Positions 1 to 9,689 of a stretch of 64,000 nucleotides of DNA are shown here, piece by piece. Under the pieces are notes generated by a model, which was given only the letters and a program-made list of their open reading frames with translations, was not told where the DNA came from and did no database searches. The translations under genes were made by a program, and so were the position numbers. The stretch's first letter is position 1. Each line of letters begins with the position of its first letter. The stretch is from Wolbachia endosymbiont of Oedothorax gibbosus (lineage in GTDB: Bacteria > Pseudomonadota > Alphaproteobacteria > Rickettsiales > Anaplasmataceae), in contig NZ_OW370567.1 in the NCBI RefSeq assembly GCF_936270435.1, positions 744,001 to 808,000 on the forward strand. The letters are read 5' to 3'.

Positions 1-608
1 TTGAAATCGCGTATATCAATCGTTGTAAAATCACACAATTGCTCTGTAGAGCTATGCCCTGTAATAATTACTATACCATTTTGCTCAGAGCGTATTGAGA
101 TTAGGTTCAGCACTAATTCACACGTTGCACTATCAAGATTACAAAATGGTTCATCTATCAGCCAAACGTTTGCATTAGAAATCAAGAGGCGAGCAAGCGT
201 AACTCTTCTTTTCCAGCCTGCAGAAAGTTCGCCATATCTAATATTAAGTACAGGCTGTAGCTGCAAGCAACAAATAGCTGCCACAATCAATTCCCTAGTA
301 TTTCGTATTCCTGCCCAGAATTCTATGTTTTGAGTAACAGTTAAGCTATCTTTACAGGCATTCTTATGGCCTATATAGACCATAGAAGGTATATAGGATT
401 TTGGATCATCATATATGTCTTTTCCGCAGTGCCTTATATTGCCTGATACCGGCGGTAAAAGTCCAGATAAACTTCTAATTAAGCTGGTTTTACCACTACC
501 ATTTGGACCAGTGATTAGAATCTTTGATTTTGGCTCAGCTTTAAAACTGAGATGTTTAAATAATACTTTGTTATTACGAGCGCAGGATAAATTTTCACAT
601 TCGAGCAT
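1..608 (-). CDS. ccmA: CcmA, cytochrome c maturation ABC transporter ATP-binding subunit (partial, runs off left edge)
   Basis: I translated the minus strand from the ATG at 608-606; the frame is open to the window edge (202 residues seen). Walker A GPNGSGKT lies at residues 34-41, the signature-like LSAGWKRR at 128-135 and Walker B VWLIDEP at 148-154. The GELSAGWKRRVTLARLL stretch, instead of the usual LSGGQ, is characteristic of CcmA, the ATPase that works with CcmB to release haem to CcmE on the periplasmic side. CcmA proteins are about 200 residues, so only the tail is missing. Its start lies 3 bases past the stop of the upstream gene at 612-1043, so the two are probably co-transcribed. 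Confidence 0.88.
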   Translation of the reverse strand, partial: MLECENLSCARNNKVLFKHLSFKAEPKSKILITGPNGSGKTSLIRSLSGLLPPVSGNIRHCGKDIYDDPKSYIPSMVYIGHKNACKDSLTVTQNIEFWAGIRNTRELIVAAICCLQLQPVLNIRYGELSAGWKRRVTLARLLISNANVWLIDEPFCNLDSATCELVLNLISIRSEQNGIVIITGHSSTEQLCDFTTIDIRDF

Positions 609-611
609 GAA

Positions 612-1043
612 TTATCTGCCCTTCCCCTTATGTTTACCTTGAGTTGAAGCCTGAGCTTTTACAAACAGCTCCCAAAATCCTTTCTGTCCGCCTTCTCTAT
701 GTATCAATTGTGCAAAACGCTGCATTAAACCATTACCCATCATAACCATCTTTGTCCATTTACCTACCGGTTTTGCTATGTCAACTATTTCTGGATCTTC
801 TTTATAAACTTGCACATCTTTTTGTTTCTCGCGTAGCGTTTCTTGTTGTTTCATCAACTCTTTTTGCTTATTTTTTTGATATAATTCATTGAATTTTCTG
901 TCTTCTTCCCACTCTTCTTTAAAAACTTTTCTAGGAAATATGATTTTTCTAATGCGATTTTTGTATATTTTTCTCAAAAAGAGAAATACTGCAGCTACAG
1001 CAAGTAATGTTACGCTATATGTTATGATCTGTGTAAGTGGCAT
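612..1043 (-). CDS. Hypothetical membrane-anchored basic coiled-coil protein
   Basis: 143 residues with no family I recognise. One hydrophobic segment (about residues 8-24, ending VAAVFLFLRK) is followed by a charged Lys/Glu/Gln-rich region (about 35-85) likely to be helical or coiled coil, and a basic C-terminus ending GKHKGKGR. The topology suggests a small single-pass inner-membrane protein with a cytoplasmic tail. It lies directly upstream of ccmA with only 3 bases between its stop and the ccmA start, so it is probably in the same operon, but nothing in its sequence ties it to cytochrome biogenesis. Confidence 0.65.
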   Translation of the reverse strand: MPLTQIITYSVTLLAVAAVFLFLRKIYKNRIRKIIFPRKVFKEEWEEDRKFNELYQKNKQKELMKQQETLREKQKDVQVYKEDPEIVDIAKPVGKWTKMVMMGNGLMQRFAQLIHREGGQKGFWELFVKAQASTQGKHKGKGR

Positions 1044-1238
1044 TTCCTGTATCTAATTCATTAAAAATACCCTTATTATTATACCATAATTATAGAAATT
1101 GTGCAATTTTTTTGCGGGTAAAGACAGTAAAAAGCAACACTGCTCTATTTCGTAAATTGTACAAATATCCGACGAATGGGCTTGTATGTAGTAAGGTTTA
1201 TTTCTATACTTCTTAAAGAATTTAGAAGTGAAACAAAT

Positions 1239-3041
1239 ATGAACTGCTATAAAACTCACACGTGTAATGAATTAAGGAAGAGTGATGTAGGAAAAGAAGT
1301 TACCCTCTCTGGATGGTTATATCGCAAGCGTGACCATGGCAATCTAATCTTTGTTGATTTAAGAGATTTTCATGGGATTACTCAGCTAGTGTTCAATAAT
1401 GATAAAGACTTTTTTGATGAGATTTCAAATTTAAAATCAGAAAGTGTGATTACTGTTACAGGAGTAGTTAAAGCTAGAACTGGAGATACGGTAAATAGCT
1501 CTATCGCAACCGGAGAAATTGAGGTTGTAGTGGGCAATTTGCACGTTGAATCGGAAGTCGAGTTCCACTGTGATGAAGAAATAGCAAAAGAAGAAAGAAG
1601 TATATTAGCAAGTATTACTGGGGAGCAGGAATACCCAGAAAATATGAGATTTAAATATCGGTTTCTTGATTTAAGGCGAGAAAACACCCGCAACAATATT
1701 ATTCTGCGCTCACAAATTATTGCAGAACTCCGCAAGCTCATGATAGAGCAAGGGTTTTTGGAAATTCAAACTCCAATACTTACTGCTTCGTCCCCTGAAG
1801 GTGCACGTGATTATTTGGTGCCAAGCAGACTAAATCCTGGTAAATTCTATGCATTGCCGCAAGCTCCACAGATTTTTAAGCAATTGCTCATGGTTTCAGG
1901 GTTTGATAAATATTTTCAAATTGCACCGTGTTTCCGTGACGAAGACGCAAGGGCTGACCGTTCTCCGGGAGAGTTTTATCAGCTAGATCTTGAAATGTCT
2001 TTTATAACTCAAGAAGACATCTTTCAGATTATTGAGTCTACCTTATATAAAGTGTTTGCTAAATTTTCTCGTAAGTCTGTCGATAAAGATTTTCCACGTA
2101 TTACATACAAAGAAGCAATGCTCAAATATGGTTCTGATAAGCCAGATCTGCGTAATCCATTATTAATCAGCGATGTTACAGAAATTTTCCGTGGTTCAGA
2201 GTTCAATATTTTCAAAAGCAATATTGAGCGTGGTATGGTAGTGAGAGCTATTCCTGCACCTAAAACAGCAGAGGAACCACGCAGCTTCTTTGATAAAAAG
2301 ATAGAACATGCGCAAAGAGAATTCGGTGCTAAGGGTCTTGGATATATAACGTTTGATAAAGATGGTACTGCGAAAGGCCCGATTGCTAAATTTCTCGATG
2401 ACAATAGGCTAAACCACATAAGAGAAGTAACGAATGTAGGGCCTGGAGATAGTGTGTTTTTTGCTTCTGACAAAGAGAATGAGGCAGCAACAATTGCAGG
2501 GAAAGTACGCATTCTTTTAGGGTCAGAACTCAGTTTTATAGATGACAATACCTTCAAGTTTTGTTGGATCATTGATTTTCCCTATTTTGTATATGACGAT
2601 AAAAGTAAAAAAATCGATTTCTTTCATAACCCATTCTCCATGCCACATGGCGGCTTGAAAGATTTAGAGGAAAAAGACCCACTGGATATCCTTGCTTACC
2701 AATATGATCTCGTTTGTAATGGAATAGAACTCTCAAGCGGGGCGATTCGTAATAATAAGCTGGATATCATGTATAAGGCCTTTGCCATTGCAGGTTATAG
2801 TCGGGGAGAAGTTGATACAAAATTCGGCGCACTTGTACGTGCATTCAGATTTGGTGTTCCTCCTCACGGCGGTATAGCACCAGGAGTTGATAGAATGGTT
2901 ATGCTACTTGCCGATGAGCCAAATATTCGTGAAGTAATCTGTTTTCCTATGAACCAGCAAGGTGAAGATGTTCTAATGGGTGCCCCTTCCAAAGTGGATA
3001 ATAAACATTTACGTGAACTGTCTTTGCAGGTCATTGAATAA
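1239..3041 (+). CDS. aspS: Aspartyl-tRNA synthetase
   Basis: A 600-residue class II synthetase charging tRNA-Asp (possibly also tRNA-Asn in bacteria lacking AsnRS). An N-terminal OB-fold anticodon-binding domain ([20 protein letters not shown]) is followed by the catalytic core, with class II motif 2 [20 protein letters not shown], a GAD insertion domain typical of bacterial AspRS, and motif 3 [13 protein letters not shown] near the C-terminus. The frame is open from 1176, but the 21 extra N-terminal residues look unrelated to the family, so I chose the ATG at 1239 ([12 protein letters not shown]). It points away from ccmA and is followed after about 35 bases by an MFS gene. Confidence 0.95.
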   Translation: MNCYKTHTCNELRKSDVGKEVTLSGWLYRKRDHGNLIFVDLRDFHGITQLVFNNDKDFFDEISNLKSESVITVTGVVKARTGDTVNSSIATGEIEVVVGNLHVESEVEFHCDEEIAKEERSILASITGEQEYPENMRFKYRFLDLRRENTRNNIILRSQIIAELRKLMIEQGFLEIQTPILTASSPEGARDYLVPSRLNPGKFYALPQAPQIFKQLLMVSGFDKYFQIAPCFRDEDARADRSPGEFYQLDLEMSFITQEDIFQIIESTLYKVFAKFSRKSVDKDFPRITYKEAMLKYGSDKPDLRNPLLISDVTEIFRGSEFNIFKSNIERGMVVRAIPAPKTAEEPRSFFDKKIEHAQREFGAKGLGYITFDKDGTAKGPIAKFLDDNRLNHIREVTNVGPGDSVFFASDKENEAATIAGKVRILLGSELSFIDDNTFKFCWIIDFPYFVYDDKSKKIDFFHNPFSMPHGGLKDLEEKDPLDILAYQYDLVCNGIELSSGAIRNNKLDIMYKAFAIAGYSRGEVDTKFGALVRAFRFGVPPHGGIAPGVDRMVMLLADEPNIREVICFPMNQQGEDVLMGAPSKVDNKHLRELSLQVIE

Positions 3042-3076
3042 AAAATTTTATAGTGGAGTATGGTAAACCGGAAGTC

Positions 3077-4339
3077 ATGAACAATATTCAAAAGGCAATA
3101 CTATCAGGCATAATCTGCAACATGATTATATGGTATGAGTTAACTCTGTTTGGAGTTTTGACGCACATAATAAGCAATGTTTTCTTTCCTTCAGAAAGTG
3201 ATTATTTAAGCACAATCAAATTTCTTGGTACTTTTGCAGTTGGCTTTGGATTTAGACCACTTGGTGCATTTATTTTTGGTTACATTGGAGATAAATACGG
3301 CAGAAGGAAAATTTTGCTGACCTCCGTAATATTAGCTTCGATATCATCTACTGCAATTGCGATTATACCAAGTTTTAGAGAAATAGGAATATTTTCTCCT
3401 ATACTGCTTCTGCTTTGTAGGATAACACAAGGAATTGCAGCAGGTGGAGAAACGAGTATCAACTCAGCTTTTTTAATAGAACATTCAAGCGATAAAAAAA
3501 ATCTAGGTTTTTTAGGTAGCATGAAAGCTTTTAGCGGCGCTCTTGGTTCTCTTACATGCTTTGTAATGATAGCTATTTGCAAAAAGTTTACAGGTGAAAA
3601 TTATGAAATTTGGGGCTGGAGATTGCCTTTCTATTTCTGCTCTATTATGGGCGTAATAGGTTTTTTAATAAGATACATAATGGAAGAGAGCTTAGCATAT
3701 AAAGTGCACGATAAAAATAAAAGTTTATCCAATTCCCCATTTTTAGAATTAATCAGGGACTATAAAAGGGCATTTGTGATAGCAATTGGACTTGGTATAG
3801 CCCAAAATGCAATCGTTTATTCAGCAATCATGTTTTACAACATATCTGTCAAAGAACTTACTTTCTCAGGCATTGATATTAAAAATGTAGTAAGGATTAT
3901 AGTTGAGATTACATTTGGAGCGTCTGCAGTGCTGTTTGCAATACTTTCTGATAAAGTTGGAAGAAAAAATGTAATGATTCCTACATTAGTAGCTTTAGCT
4001 TGCGCCGGTTTGCCGGCACTTTCGCTATTATCGTATGATAATCACTATATTGTAACGCTCACTTTTCTGTTGATAAGTGTGCCGATAGGTGCATCTTTTG
4101 GAATATATAATTCTCTCGCCTGCGAGTTATTTCCAACAAAAGTGAGATGCACTGGCTTTAGCCTAGCACATAATATATCTGCAGGTATTTTTGGTGGCCT
4201 TTCTCCATCCATATGCATGTGGCTTATAGAAAAAACCGAAACAAAACTTGCAGCAGGCATTTATCTTACTGCCTGTGCATTGATCAGTCTAATATCTGTG
4301 CTTCAAATCAAAGCCAAAGACAGAAAAGTTGATTGGTGA
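3077..4339 (+). CDS. MFS transporter, ProP-like metabolite/H+ symporter family
   Basis: About 420 residues with 12 predicted membrane segments. The conserved loop 2-3 motif GYIGDKYGRRK and its second-half repeat SDKVGRKNVM mark the major facilitator superfamily. The RITQGIAAGGETSINSAFLI segment is typical of the ProP/metabolite-H+ symporter branch, which Rickettsiales carry in several copies. The substrate cannot be told from sequence. I chose the ATG at 3077 (MNNIQK), behind a GGAAG-like site; an upstream in-frame start at 3053 would add eight residues. It follows aspS on the same strand by 35 bases and may share its transcript. Confidence 0.85.
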   Translation: MNNIQKAILSGIICNMIIWYELTLFGVLTHIISNVFFPSESDYLSTIKFLGTFAVGFGFRPLGAFIFGYIGDKYGRRKILLTSVILASISSTAIAIIPSFREIGIFSPILLLLCRITQGIAAGGETSINSAFLIEHSSDKKNLGFLGSMKAFSGALGSLTCFVMIAICKKFTGENYEIWGWRLPFYFCSIMGVIGFLIRYIMEESLAYKVHDKNKSLSNSPFLELIRDYKRAFVIAIGLGIAQNAIVYSAIMFYNISVKELTFSGIDIKNVVRIIVEITFGASAVLFAILSDKVGRKNVMIPTLVALACAGLPALSLLSYDNHYIVTLTFLLISVPIGASFGIYNSLACELFPTKVRCTGFSLAHNISAGIFGGLSPSICMWLIEKTETKLAAGIYLTACALISLISVLQIKAKDRKVDW

Positions 4340-4346
4340 AATCGCT

Positions 4347-5270
4347 TCAGTCAAAAAATAGCACTTCAATAGATTTTTCGATGTGCTTAGGGATAGGAGC
4401 GGTAATAGTGATTTCTTTATTGTTTGGCAATTTTAAAGATAAAGAATGCGAATGAAGGTGAATCTGATTTGCTACTTCATCAATAAAAGCTTTTTTACCA
4501 CCATATTTACCATCACCAAGAATAGGGCAATTTATATGAGTTAAATGTGCACGTAACTGATGAGTTCTACCAGTAATTGGTTGTAATTTTATGTAAGCAA
4601 CATTGTGTTTGAGTTTTGCTATAATTGAAAAATGCGTAGTAGCGTTTTGAGGTGAATTTTCATCAACGACCACTTTTTCTTGACCTGAAACATATTTTTT
4701 CACCAATGGATAATCTATTATTCCACTATCCTTGCTCGGTATGCCAGAAGTTAATGCCAAGTAAGTTTTTTTTACCCTTCGTCCTTTAAATTCTTCCATA
4801 AGGTATCTGGCAACATTGGCATTGCGTGCGAATATTATCACTCCACTCGTATCTCTATCTAGTCTATGGACAATTTTAAATATTTCTCCCTCTCTTATTT
4901 GGTCAAGCAAATCACTAATGCTAATCTTTACTTTTACGCCACCTTGAACAATGACCCCTGCGGGTTTGTTTATAGCTAGCATATATTCGTCTTCATATAA
5001 TATGTTCTCTCTTAGTAGATTCACTAACTTTTCATTATATTTGCGGTCAGAATTAGCGTTCTCAATATAATTCAAGTGCTTCAGCGTTATAGTTTGCCCA
5101 GGATTTACTCTATCACTGGACTTTGCTTTGCAATCATCAACTTTGATTAATCCTTTCCTTAAAGATTTTTCAATTACAGATTGCTTTAGATCAGGAAAAA
5201 TTCTTCTGATGTACCTATCCAGCCTAACGTTATCGTCTTCTACTGATATGGTTTTTATACTTTGTAGCAT
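4347..5270 (-). CDS. RluC/RluD-family 23S rRNA pseudouridine synthase
   Basis: 307 residues. An N-terminal S4 RNA-binding domain (about 15-65, VRLDRYIRRIFPDLKQSVIE) precedes the catalytic domain with the RluA-family motif HRLDRDTSGVIIFARN, whose second Asp is the expected catalytic residue. GRTHQLRAHL follows near residue 240. Length and domain order fit RluC or RluD, which convert specific uridines of 23S rRNA to pseudouridine; the two cannot be separated confidently here. The gene is convergent with the MFS gene, with 7 bases between their stops. Confidence 0.88.
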   Translation of the reverse strand: MLQSIKTISVEDDNVRLDRYIRRIFPDLKQSVIEKSLRKGLIKVDDCKAKSSDRVNPGQTITLKHLNYIENANSDRKYNEKLVNLLRENILYEDEYMLAINKPAGVIVQGGVKVKISISDLLDQIREGEIFKIVHRLDRDTSGVIIFARNANVARYLMEEFKGRRVKKTYLALTSGIPSKDSGIIDYPLVKKYVSGQEKVVVDENSPQNATTHFSIIAKLKHNVAYIKLQPITGRTHQLRAHLTHINCPILGDGKYGGKKAFIDEVANQIHLHSHSLSLKLPNNKEITITAPIPKHIEKSIEVLFFD

Positions 5271-5312
5271 TCCATTATTTATAATGAATATCTAGTGAAA
5301 TGTCAATTATTG

Positions 5313-5346
5313 GTGTCATTCAAGTAGCTGACACTGGAATCTAGAT
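5313..5346. repeat. Wolbachia palindromic element remnant
   Basis: GTGTCATTCAAGTAGCTGAC followed by ACTGGAATCTAG is one arm of the palindromic repeat that recurs through the window (14.17, 49.37 and 49.47 kb). It lies in the 240-base gap between the Rlu gene and the antiporter. The rest of that gap is AT-rich with no gene that I can see. Confidence 0.6.
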
Positions 5347-5511
5347 AACAACTAGATCCTATTGTCAAGCAATAGGCTACATGTGCTATTTATTTAGTAG
5401 ATTAAATATGAAGTTTAAAACTCTGCTATTAACTTCCTGTAGAACTAGTGAAAACCAAACTTGCTTAAAACCACTTAATTAGTTATAGTTATAAGTTTGA
5501 AGTACAGTAAA

Positions 5512-6807
5512 ATGATAGCTTTTGTCCCTTTGATTATTTTTTTAATCTTGTACCTTGGAAGTGGTGCTTATTTTTCTTTTATCGGAACTGATAATCCACT
5601 TCATCAGGTTTCACCAGTAATCTGCTTATTACCAGCACTATTTTTTGCTGTCTCACGTGGTACAAATAAAATTCAGCATAACATCGATACTGTTATCGAG
5701 GGCATGGGTGACAAAAATACCCTTACTATGTGTTTAATTTTTCTGTTTTCCGGGGCATTTTCTGCGGTTACTCAATCAATTGGTAGCGCAGACACTGTTG
5801 CTAATTTAATTCTTAATTTCCTTCCAGCAAGATTAATGCTGCCTGGAGTATTTTTGGCTTCTGCTTTTATTTCAACTGCAATTGGTACATCTATGGGAGT
5901 TGTTGCGCTGATGGTACCTATAGCTGTTAATCTGGCAAAAAGTGGAGCTTTTGGTCTTGAAATAGGAACTGCAACTGTGGTAGGTGGTGCTGTATTTGGC
6001 GATAACCTTTCAATGATATCTGATACCACCATTGCATCTGTTTCTTCACAAGGAGCTTCAGCAAAAGATAAACTTAAAATGAACTCTAAAGTTGCACTTA
6101 TTGCCAGCATTATAACACTCATCTACCTAGCAGTTGCCTCAAATAGTACAAAAATTATTTCTATATCAAATTTAGATTATTATTCTATAATAAAAATTAT
6201 TCCTTACATTTCTTTAATAATCATGGGGCTGCTTGAAGTCACCACTTTAGTAACAATAACTGTAAACATCATTATTGCTGGTGTGCTAGGAATAACTTTT
6301 TTTGACTATGCTATCATTCAATTTCCTCATGACGTGTATGACGGTTTCAAAAAAGTAAACGAGATAATGATATTTGCTCTATTTATCGGTGGGTTAAGCC
6401 ATATAATGTACAAACAAGGTCAAAAAGCGTTGCATAAACTCATCGATGAAAGCAATATCACAAAAACTAAAGCTGAATTTGTGATAGCAGGGATAGCGTC
6501 TATGTTTACTACCTTAGTTGCCAATAATACCATTGCTATTTTACTAAGTGGTGGTATTGCAAAAAGGCTTGCACAAAAACACAGTATTGCGCCACATCGC
6601 AGCGCATACTTATTAGATGTTTTTGCTTGTGCTACAAAAGGCATCTTACCTTATGGTTCTCAATTATTGCTAGCAGGGAGTATAGCTTCTGTATCACCTA
6701 TTTCTTTATTAACACAGGTATATTACTGCTTTATTCTAGCAGCAGTTACAATAGGCGAAATAATCATCAACAGCAGAAAAGAGAAACGTTATGCGGCTGC
6801 AACTTAG
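5512..6807 (+). CDS. NhaC-family Na+/H+ antiporter
   Basis: 431 residues and about 11-12 membrane segments. The central motif VVGGAVFGDNLSMISDTTIA matches the conserved GDxLSPISDTT signature of NhaC-type antiporters, which exchange Na+ for H+ across the inner membrane. A second cluster, STAIGTSMGVVALMVPIAVN, precedes it as in the family. The frame can start at a TTG at 5497 or this ATG five codons later; neither has a clear Shine-Dalgarno site, and I prefer the ATG. It is monocistronic and ends in a hairpin that overlaps its stop codon. Confidence 0.85.
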   Translation: MIAFVPLIIFLILYLGSGAYFSFIGTDNPLHQVSPVICLLPALFFAVSRGTNKIQHNIDTVIEGMGDKNTLTMCLIFLFSGAFSAVTQSIGSADTVANLILNFLPARLMLPGVFLASAFISTAIGTSMGVVALMVPIAVNLAKSGAFGLEIGTATVVGGAVFGDNLSMISDTTIASVSSQGASAKDKLKMNSKVALIASIITLIYLAVASNSTKIISISNLDYYSIIKIIPYISLIIMGLLEVTTLVTITVNIIIAGVLGITFFDYAIIQFPHDVYDGFKKVNEIMIFALFIGGLSHIMYKQGQKALHKLIDESNITKTKAEFVIAGIASMFTTLVANNTIAILLSGGIAKRLAQKHSIAPHRSAYLLDVFACATKGILPYGSQLLLAGSIASVSPISLLTQVYYCFILAAVTIGEIIINSRKEKRYAAAT

Positions 6808-6822
6808 AGTTTCTCTTTTTTT
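6778..6822 (+). terminator. Rho-independent terminator overlapping the antiporter stop codon
   Basis: The stem arms AAGAGAAAC and GTTTCTCTT enclose a 21-base loop that contains the TAG stop (6805-6807), and a run of T follows. The 5' arm codes for the last residues of the antiporter. Confidence 0.75.
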
Positions 6823-6897
6823 TTACCCATAAGTACTTGACAAACTCCTTCAACCCCCTTATCATGAAACTGAAGCTATTTATTTACCTTCGCAATC

Positions 6898-7282
6898 TGC
6901 AGATTAAAACGACAAAGGGAACTTTGTATTTGGCGTAAATCATGCTTAATTTTTTGCACTATGTGCACCTCATGTCTTTATAAAACTTCTGGGTTTCTAC
7001 CTATACAAGCCGAAACGCGCTTATAAAGCGTTTAAGACATCAAAAGACGTCAAATAGAACAAGGGAGAATTTGAATACTAGCTACCCTAGGTTTTCTTTG
7101 CCTTTTTTTCTGCTTAGTAAATTTCTTAACGTTTATAATTTAGGTTAGTTGTATTTAAAAGCGGCTGAATCGTAGCGTTTAGAATAAAAAACGCCAATAT
7201 TTTGAAGTACATATAAATAACTAGTTAACCACGGGGCTTCTTTTGCCTTTTTTTTCGTTTGGTAAATTTCTTAATATTTATG
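6898..7282 (+). repeat. Dispersed intergenic repeat, copy 1 (paired with 42469-42826)
   Basis: About 385 bases without an ORF, clearly related in order and orientation to 42469-42826. Shared blocks include TTTTTTGCACTATGTGCACC, CTGGGTTT, GAAACGCGCT and two internal copies of a pyrimidine-rich motif (CTTTGCCTTTTTTTCTG then TTAGTAAATTTCTTA). The two copies differ by substitutions and indels, so the duplication is old or the family is larger. No coding function seen. Confidence 0.7.
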
Positions 7283-7304
7283 ACTAAAAGAGCCCAAGAG
7301 AGGT
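7221..7304 (+). repeat. Left arm of a long inverted repeat (pairs with 8554-8640)
   Basis: CCACGGGGCTTCTTTTGCCT through AGAGCCCAAGAGAGGT is repeated in reverse complement at 8554-8640 with few differences. The arms enclose palindromic elements and the IS903-type element. The left arm overlaps the end of the dispersed repeat. Confidence 0.75.
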
Positions 7305-7396
7305 CAGCGCGTGACGCTGGAATCCAGTTTTCCATATAATCTCATTGAAAACGTTTTTCTGTGCTAGTTTACAAGCAAACTTTCCTGGATCCCAGT

Positions 7397-8398
7397 GGGC
7401 TTTGTTGCATAGCAACCGAAAAAATCTGGCAGTTACTGACAAAATTCATTATAAAATAGCCATTTAACCTTTGAAGAAAAAATATGCCACAAAAAATGAG
7501 AGTCAGTAACTGCCATGAATATAACAAATTTCTCCAAGAAAGAGGAAGCATTTTTTGTTATATCAATGAAGCTATCGAAAATTGGTATGAAAATAGTCCA
7601 AAAATGCAAGGCGGCAACTATATTTACAGTGATAAAGTCGTAATTTTGGTGCATATAATCGTCAATCTTTTTAGAATTGGTTTAAGACAAACGGTAGGGT
7701 TTATAAAAGGATATTTGCAACAAATAGGAAGAAATTTGCAGCTATTCACAAGCATCAAAAGAAACTTAATATTAAGATAAATGATTGCAGAAAATAATAT
7801 GGAAGATATCGAAATTGCTATAGACAGTACAGATATACAACAATACTCCTGAAGGAAAATAGCAAAGATAGAAAGTATTGCAGCTATAGAAAATTGCATG
7901 TAATGTTGAATATATAGCTGTAAAATACAGTAACGGTCTGATCACTATGGAGCTTGTGATTTGCTTAAAGAAGTTCATGCCATAAAAGCACTATATGTAG
8001 ATAGGGCATATGATAGGCACAAGTTTTATAAATTGTGTAACGAATATGATATAAAGGCAAAAATTCCACCAATAAACAATGCGGCAGAACATCCAGAAAT
8101 AGATTATATGTCTGACAGAAATGCTGCTATTAGATTAATAAAATTATACGGTGAAGATGGCGTGAAAGAATGGAAAAAGAAAGTAAATTATGGGAAAAGA
8201 TCTTATGTAGAAGGTTTTTTCTCGCGACTGAAACAAACATTCTGGTTTAGTTTTCGGAACAAATCTGAGGTTAATCGTGAGAAGGAACTGCGACTCAAGT
8301 GTTATTTGCTCAATAAATTCACTGACATTGGTATGCGAAATGGCTACATGAATTTATCGTAAATTACTACCAGTATAAGGTGCGATGCAACAAAGCCC
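7397..8398 (+). mobile_element. Degenerate IS5-family (IS903-type) insertion sequence
   Basis: 1002 bases bounded by terminal inverted repeats GGGCTTTGTTGCAT (7397-7410) and ATGCAACAAAGCCC (8385-8398), extended imperfectly inwards. The ends resemble those of the IS903 group and the enclosed broken transposase fits the same group. It sits at the centre of a palindromic element: CCTGGATCCCAGT abuts the left end and GCTGGAATCCAGG the right end. I see no 9-base target duplication. Confidence 0.82.
7484..8362 (+). pseudogene. Broken IS903-type transposase
   Basis: Two fragments in different frames make up one transposase. The first (7484-7780) has the N-terminal family features NCHEYNKFLQERGSI, YSDKVVIL and LRQTVGFIKGYLQ. 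The second (7961-8362) has the catalytic C-terminal half: KALYVDRAYDRHKFY with the second Asp, PPINNAAEHPEIDYMSDRN, and YGKRSYVEGFFSRLKQTF with the final Glu. The stretch between them carries frameshifts and stops, so no full-length protein can be made. The element would need transposase from another copy to move. Confidence 0.8.
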
Positions 8399-8553
8399 GC
8401 TGGAATCCAGGAAACTTAATTGCAAGTAATGCATTGGGTTTGGTGAATATGGGTTTTGCGTTATAAAATGAAGCACTTTTGGTGAATTTGTAAAGAAAGC
8501 TGGATCCCAGTGTCTGGGCACTGGGATGACAAAAAAAGGAGCGCTGGAATGAC

Positions 8554-8640
8554 ACCTCTCTTGGGCTCTTTTAGCCATAAATATTTAAGAAATTCACCAA
8601 ACGAAAAAAAAGGCAAAAGAAGCCCCGTGGTTGGCTAGTT
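8554..8640 (-). repeat. Right arm of the long inverted repeat
   Basis: Reverse complement of 7221-7304; the shared blocks are AGCCCCGTGGTT, the AAAGGCAAAAGAAG purine tract and CTCTCTTGGGCTCTTTT. It ends ten bases before the IS5-family element. Confidence 0.75.
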
Positions 8641-8703
8641 ACTTACATTAGACCTCTTTCGAAACTTCACATCTACAACTCCCAATTATAAATTCCTGCA
8701 ATA

Positions 8704-9684
8704 ACCTCAGTTATGGATTAGAAAATAGATAAAAGTATAACTAAGAAGAGGGAAACAGGGTAAACTCGAGTATTTTAGTAATAATAAGAGGTTACCCATG
8801 AAGAAAGATATTACAGAACTGTACTGTTGCGTCGAGGATTTTTGTCGTGCGGTAGATGATAATTTTGCAAATAGGTTCTTATCAAACGGCAAAAAACCAA
8901 CCAGAGTACCAGAAATAGCGCACTCAGAAATTCTAACCATAATCCTATTATACCATAAATCACCATGTAAAAACTTCAAGGCTTTTTATCTTTGTTATCT
9001 TCAGTTATTCTATAGATCAGAGTTTTCAAAGCTGCCTTCATATCACAGATTTATTGCCTTAAAGCCGCGAGTTTTGTGGTATTTAGCATTACTTTTGCAA
9101 TGGTTTTGTGAACAAGCAAAAATGACCGGGATTTCCTACATAGATTCTACTTCAATAGCAGTATGCCATCGAAAAAGAATCTCAAGAAATAAGGTTTTCA
9201 AAGGATTAGCAGAGTTAGGAAAGAATACTTACGGCTGGTTTTTTGGTTTTAAATTACATGTAGTAATCAATGAAATAGGTGAAATTCAAGGTGTTACGCT
9301 AACCAGAGGTAACGTCGATGACAGAAAACCTGTACCAACTCTAACCAAAAAACTAACTGGACTTTTGTTTGGAGATAAGGGCTATATAAAGAAAGAGCTC
9401 TTTGAGAAACTATTCGATAGAGGTCTAAAACTCGTCACTAAAGTGAAAAAAGGTATGAAAAATGCACTGATTTCGCTGAAAGAGAAGATTTTACTAGGGA
9501 AAAGATCGATTGTTGAAACGGTTTTTGGCTGCCTAAAAAACAAATTTGAACTTGAGCACACTCGGCATAGATCCACAGTAAATTTCTTGGTACATATTTT
9601 TTCTACCCTCATTTCTTATTCAATGCAATCGAAAAAGCCCTGTATTTCTCAGCTTTACTTCGTTGGTTAATCCATAACTGGGGT
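8704..9684 (+). mobile_element. IS982-family insertion sequence, copy 1
   Basis: 981 bases from ACCTCAGTTATGGATTA to TAATCCATAACTGGGGT, with CAATA on each side (8699-8703 and 9685-9689) as a 5-base target duplication. The uninterrupted sister IS5-type copy at 14.45 kb has the same spacing across this point, confirming a clean insertion. A second copy with an identical transposase is at 41093-42073 in the opposite orientation. Confidence 0.93.
8798..9670 (+). CDS. IS982-family transposase
   Basis: 290 residues, intact. DDE features are visible: ISYIDSTSIAVCH with the first Asp, LLFGDKGYIKKELFEKLFD with the second, and GKRSIVETVFGCLKNKFELE with the catalytic Glu. HSEILTIILLYH near residue 45 is typical of the IS982 N-terminal region. 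The protein is identical, residue for residue, to that of copy 2 (41107-41979), so the element has moved recently or the copies are being homogenised. The start is ATG behind an AGAGGTTACCC stretch. Confidence 0.93.
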   Translation: MKKDITELYCCVEDFCRAVDDNFANRFLSNGKKPTRVPEIAHSEILTIILLYHKSPCKNFKAFYLCYLQLFYRSEFSKLPSYHRFIALKPRVLWYLALLLQWFCEQAKMTGISYIDSTSIAVCHRKRISRNKVFKGLAELGKNTYGWFFGFKLHVVINEIGEIQGVTLTRGNVDDRKPVPTLTKKLTGLLFGDKGYIKKELFEKLFDRGLKLVTKVKKGMKNALISLKEKILLGKRSIVETVFGCLKNKFELEHTRHRSTVNFLVHIFSTLISYSMQSKKPCISQLYFVG

Positions 9685-9689
9685 CAATA

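Noticed and set aside
1..642. Plus-strand frames at 1-333 and 415-642
   Set aside because: Both are antisense to ccmA, whose Walker motifs are clear on the minus strand.
2024..2572. 182-codon minus-strand frame
   Set aside because: Antisense within aspS, without family features.
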